The notes under the pieces: generated by a model | What the model saw: the letters and a program-made list of their open reading frames with translations, nothing else | Databases searched by the model: none | What the model was told of the DNA's origin: nothing | In this document: positions 17,377 to 21,108 of the stretch, in pieces | Numbering within the stretch: the stretch's first letter is position 1 | Layout: each line of letters opens with the position of its first letter | Assembly (NCBI GenBank): GCA_003427395.1 | Contig: BFEA01000417.1 | Span: 1,304,977-1,326,084 of the forward strand | Direction of reading: 5' to 3' | DNA: 21,108 nucleotides | From: Chara braunii | Lineage: Eukaryota > Streptophyta > Charophyceae > Charales > Characeae | Program-made: the position numbers and the translations under genes

Positions 17377-18189
17377 TCAGAAGTCACAGTCCTCTATCTC
17401 GTCCCTGTCCTCCTCATCACTGGAATCCTCCTCCTCTTCTAAGAACATCTCTTTCACCCCTTCCAAGAAGGTTTCCCCCGCCGCCATGTTTTGGTAAACT
17501 ATCCGCCAATCCACCGGACTAGGAACAAAGACTTCGTCCGCGCTGAGGAGGTTTAACATCTCAACTAATTCTTCCGCCCAGTTTCCTTCAAACGGCCCCG
17601 CTTCCACCGACAGTCTAAAAAAGTCTTGTCTAGCGCATTGGTACAGCCTCAGGCGGGTCATTGATTGGCATATACGTTTCAGTCTATCCCTGGTCCCGAA
17701 GACTGCATCCACCAGAAACAGGGGTAGCACGCACCTCATTGTCCTAAGAGGGCGTCTCATATTTTTCCAGTCCTCGAGTTCCACTCGCACCTCCATCCTT
17801 TCCATCTCCATTTCTGCCCGTTGACATGCTGCCCACACCACTTCACGTTCCTCTTGCCTAAACAGTTGATCCGGTGTCGTGCCCAATACTAGTCTCACTA
17901 CCATTGCATTTTCCAATTTCTGTGATAGGTAGACCCATCCTCGAGCTTCCACTGTTCCCCGGAATTCTAGGTCCATCAAACAAGGTGAAAGTCTCGTCAG
18001 ACTGACCTTAGTCTAGATTGTCTCTATCCAGAGGAACGTGTCCTTCTCGTCCAGCATCACGGTTTCATAGGCCGGTTCTAGGTCGGTCCACGTCCCTTCT
18101 TCCGGGAGAACAACAGATACCCCATCCCTTACCTCTATAGGCATTTCCGGACCACTAGAGTAGACAGGAGGCAACAACCATCGCGCCAT
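17377..18189 (-). pseudogene. Tandem unit A, unknown protein family with acidic tail
   Basis: The start is ATG 18189 (MARWLLPPVYSSG), chosen because it aligns with MARRR of unit C; an in-phase ATG at 18222 adds 11 residues. One in-frame TAG (18013-18015) follows TFLWIETI. Reading then continues in phase from about MDLEFRGTVEARGW at 17976 to the stop at 17377, roughly 270 codons. Motifs are GVSVVLP, an MEMERME charged helix, DWKNMRRPLRTMRCVLPLF followed by LVDAVFG, FFRLSVEAGPFEGNWAEELV, and a C-terminal FLEGVKEMF. Unlike the other units it ends in a strongly acidic tail of about 20 residues (EEEEDSSDEEDRDE). No domain of known function is recognised. The 200-codon part after the stop may still be expressed from the ATG at 17976. 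Confidence 0.7.
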
Positions 18190-18222
18190 CTTGTTTCCCG
18201 ACGCTTGTCCTGTTTTCCACAT

Positions 18223-19495
18223 GAGAGCACCACACGGCCCCTCATGGTCAGATGGTTTGTTTTTCCCTTTTCTAGATGAGAGTTGTTTTCAGACCCCTCA
18301 TCCGGGTCTCCCTAACTTTTCTTATCCATTTCCCAGGCGCCATTGCCCTACCATACCCCCAATCGATCATGCTTAGCCATCATTGCTTTCTCGGGGTTCC
18401 TTTTTCTTCCGACTCCTATCCAGCCTCTTCCTCATGTTCTCTCACCTGTGCGGACTTAGACTCAGAGGTGGGAATAGACTTAGAAACTCGTTCCCCATCC
18501 ATCATTCATCAGACAACTTAACAGAGGGAGGCACAAAAAGCAAACTCAGGCAAACGTCGCACACGGGTCGGTCATTTCCTCACCGACCTTTTCCCCTGAA
18601 ATGGTCTCTCCACTACTACCATCGGCAGGGTTTTATCCCATACCTCAAGCACAGCTCAACCGTCGCGAGCGCGGTACCCAAGTCTCGGCAAGGCATTCGC
18701 CCTTTCCTCCTTACCCAGAACACCTCATCCCGACTTGCCACTCGTGTACCCACCGTTAATCTCGGGAATCACCCCGCACATCTCGGTAAGGCCATTGGAG
18801 CCGGCCGTCTAGGCATTCACTTCCATCGGTCCGACGAGAATCAACTTTTTCCAAGCCATGCTACGAGAAGCTTTTAATCGCCTCTGAGGCTCCTTTCTTG
18901 CCCCATATGCAGTGGTCCCCCTGTCGTCTGCCGACAAGCAGCCGCCTCGCCTGAAGACGTTTCACACCCCACCTGGGCAAGTTCATCGAGCCATACTCGG
19001 ACCGCTCGGGTGAGAATGCTACTAATCAGCCGACGAGACCAACCCTTGTCTGACAGCCCGGTGGCCTGACCCCCACACACGAAACCCGGTGAACTTCAAA
19101 GAGGGCGACCATTCCGCATCCCGCACCGGCCGGCGCAAACCAATCCTTTCCTTCCGAAAGGCAGGACGCTCGAATCCCCATCATGCAAACACAAGCCCCA
19201 AGTGGGATACACATAACACAAGTGCCTTTCCCCAGGTGCACCCAACGCTTCCTACCCATGGCTCACAGGTTTTCACTCAGGACAGTGCGTGCCATTCACC
19301 CCTAACTTTCATACACAGTGCCAGGTTCTTTTTCGTGAGCATCTTCAAAAGGTGAGCTAGTTTTCACGGAGTCTAGCAACTTCCTTCATTCCCTTTATCT
19401 TCACTTCATGTGTCCGTTCATAGGGCAGGGTTGTTCCTTCTCGATTACCCCTTTGTGTTCATATGAGGTTCCTTCAAGCATTAAGTGTGGTGCAT
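18223..19495. other. No gene recognised
   Basis: Frames in this stretch are under 170 codons and show no known or family motif, including the motifs of the tandem array. A TATA-like element or LTR end for the minus-strand array could not be found with confidence. It may be the 5' leader or flanking DNA of the element. Confidence 0.45.
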
Positions 19496-19512
19496 GGAGC
19501 CCGCCGGGCTCC
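19496..19512. repeat. 17-bp perfect palindrome
   Basis: GGAGCCCG and CGGGCTCC flank a single C. The arms are 8 bp and GC-rich. No T run follows and the site is not near a known gene end, so it is probably just a hairpin-capable site. Confidence 0.8.
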
Positions 19513-20010
19513 GAAGAAAAGGAAAGAGAGCACCCGTGTCGGTCGGATCACTCCGCCGCGGGATTTTTATTGGAACCCGGACTGGCCCGGAATCCCAATC
19601 GCCTGCCAGGTAACCGGAGCCCCTTTTTCACACGAAGAGGAAGGGTCGACCTGCGGCTTGCCCAAGGCTTCCCTGGTCTGACGAACATCAGCCCGAACGA
19701 AGGAGGACTAGAGTCATCTCCAGGGGAGATGGCTAAGTGTGTGTGCCAACATGCATGTTATTCCTCCAGGCCTCGCCTTGCCATGCGCCCAGCCGCCCTC
19801 AAATCTGATTCACTCAAAGGATAGAGCATACATAAATCCTCATTCCTTGTCTTTAATTATGTACACCGTCATGCGTCGGGCGCCCCCCTTGAGATCGTCA
19901 GGGTCAATTTAACCCATGCTCGTCACCTCCACCATTTTTGTAGGGGCCGCACCCTGCAGGACTTTCGAGCTTTGGTCGACCCCACTGCGAGTCCCATTTG
20001 GCTCGACCCG

Positions 20011-20035
20011 CCCACGCTCATGCTCAGGGCGTGGG
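20011..20035. repeat. 7-bp inverted repeat with 11-bp loop
   Basis: CCCACGC (20011-20017) pairs with GCGTGGG (20029-20035). It lies in GC-rich sequence without a gene and its function is unknown. Confidence 0.6.
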
Positions 20036-20302
20036 TCGTTCGTCCCAGGGGCACCCCCACCTGGTGCTATGAGATGGATGGGGATGGGCCATTTTGCGAG
20101 AGGGCTTTACATTGGGGGATGTGGCTCCACTCTCGATGGTAGCTCTTTAGGCACTCGTGGCGTTTGCTTGATTCTCTTTTCATCTGACCAGGCAATTGCT
20201 CCTTCCAATACGCAGGCAGTCCAGGGAGTTCATTGAGAGTTTATCTTCGTTTCGTATGTAGGCCAAGCGTCATCCATTGGACCACACACTTCTTCACTAA
20301 AC

Positions 20303-20422
20303 CTAGCGACTCAAGACCGCCCCTACGGCATCCTCGGGGTGGGGTTGTTTCACCCGGACCCCTAGCCACTATATTTTTTTGCTTGAGTCGCTAGTGTTGC
20401 ATTCACCTATCCAAGACCGCCC
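20303..20422. repeat. 13-bp inverted repeat overlapped by an 11-bp direct repeat at 100-bp spacing
   Basis: CTAGCGACTCAAG (20303-20315) and CTTGAGTCGCTAG (20382-20394) are exact inverted arms 66 bp apart. CAAGACCGCCC occurs at 20312-20322 and again at 20412-20422, exactly 100 bp on, each followed by a CAGGGGT- or CGGGGT-like segment. It could be a small hairpin or foldback element or part of a larger tandem repeat. Confidence 0.75.
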
Positions 20423-21053
20423 TTAGTCTTTTCAGGGGTCGCACTGCACATGAGAGAGATATTTCATGCAACCTCCCCACAAACCAAGTCCATGCGGCAA
20501 TCATCCATCCGAGCGCCCCGCCTCAACTCATCCCACATCCATTGCTTAAGCCGGATCCAAGTCCTTTCCTTAGCCAATCCCCCATCCTAGTCCTCATCCG
20601 CGGGTCCAGCCCCGTCCAAATCGTCCCTAGCTACTCACCTGCGCAAGACCACACAAGACAAATGACCAAGTACAATCCCCATTGGGGTCAACACGTCGCT
20701 CTTCCTGCAAGCCTAAGTTTCCTTTGCCCTTCCATGATTTCCCTCCCTCAAGCAAACCATGCATTCGCCTTAGTCATGCAGTCGGGGGGATGGTTGAGTC
20801 AAACTGACCTTGTTACAAAACCAACACTCCTTCCTACTCTCTCCAATGTCCACAACAGTCCGGCGTTTTCCTTCTTGGTGGCACAAGGGACCGGCTGCCC
20901 TCCCTTTGCCCTCTCTTTCCACCAAGTGAGGATCAAGTTCGTTACCGTTCGTCCCCTGACAATGTAACAGGTGAGGGTAGAGGTCAGTTACGTGCCATGA
21001 AAAGGAAGGAGTGAGGAAGAGGTAAGGGTTAAAGAGTTTAGAGGCATGGGGGA

Positions 21054-21060
<7 letters not shown>
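20423..21060. other. No gene recognised
   Basis: The longest frame (20542-20967, plus) has 141 codons but no recognisable motif and an unremarkable composition. Nothing else of note precedes the microsatellite. Confidence 0.4.

Positions 21061-21108
<48 letters not shown>
21061..21108. repeat. (GA)n microsatellite at the window edge
   Basis: Twenty-four GA units run to the last base of the window, preceded by purine-rich sequence from about 21000. Its true length is unknown because the window ends inside it. The window thus begins near a purine tract and ends in one. Confidence 0.97.

Larger units (their letters stand above)
14768..18189 (-). repeat. Four-copy tandem array of paralogous ORFs upstream of gag
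   Basis: Units A, B, C and D start at 18189, 17319, 16450 and 15548, that is 870, 869 and 902 bp apart, all on the minus strand. They share an ordered set of short motifs but little DNA identity by eye, so the duplication is old at DNA level while protein features were kept. No fifth unit is visible above 18222. Confidence 0.75.

Noticed and set aside
19160-19190. A CTCGAATCCCC segment resembling a tRNA B box.
   Set aside because: No T-stem pairing, A box or acceptor stem could be found around it.
18874-19259. Minus-strand frames of 68-77 codons above unit A as a possible fifth tandem unit.
   Set aside because: None of the family motifs (GxxxLxxxGW, GPFxG, C-terminal YxDD-like) is present.
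19496-19512. GC-rich palindrome as a possible terminator.
   Set aside because: No T run follows and there is no gene upstream; intrinsic terminators are not expected in a eukaryotic nuclear context.

Overview
The window looks like a repeat-rich piece of a nuclear eukaryotic genome. Its backbone is one decayed Ty3/Gypsy-type (Metaviridae) LTR retrotransposon lying on the minus strand. Read on that strand the order is Gag (about 14318 to 12358), aspartic protease (12430 to 11060), reverse transcriptase plus RNase H (11081 to about 9380) and integrase (9380 to 7749). Domains were identified from motifs: a CCHC zinc knuckle, a retroviral-type protease, YIDD, an RNase H core, an HHCC finger and the integrase D,D,E residues. 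The polyprotein is broken by in-frame stops and small indels, so this copy should be inactive. The organism cannot be proved from sequence alone. The plant-style TATA element, the possible tRNA-Leu primer site and the look of the gag-pol suggest a plant or green (possibly charophyte) alga; this is an inference.

The most unusual part lies upstream of gag on the same strand. Between 18189 and 14768 there are four tandem, diverged copies of one protein-coding unit, about 250-270 codons each, repeating every 870-900 bp. I do not recognise the family. The copies share an ordered series of motifs: a GVEVSLP-like start, a GxxxLxxxGW strand, a WxxxxxP...PxFxxDxxFG block, a GPFxG motif and a Y[IVL]DD-like C-terminus. 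Each copy carries one or more in-frame stops or frameshifts. A second extra ORF (7293 to 6676) follows integrase and has two SUMO-interaction-like motifs. The whole array could be cargo or accessory ORFs of an unusually large Gypsy element, or a host gene cluster into which the element inserted.

From 1 to 6560 the window is a mosaic of probable LTR debris and minisatellites. It holds an 80-bp tandem repeat and purine tract (1-384), a minus-strand LTR-like promoter block with TATA and hairpins (about 720-1123), a possible primer-binding site (2068), a 51-bp repeat (2412-2630), two near-identical polypurine-tract blocks (3092 and 4314), a 65-bp degenerate repeat (3975-4290), 38-bp and 32-bp repeats (5529-5966), and otherwise pyrimidine-rich sequence with no credible gene.

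From 18222 to 21060 no gene was recognised. That stretch has several hairpins and ends in a (GA)24 microsatellite at the window edge. No matching LTR pair was found inside the window, so the limits of the retroelement are unknown.
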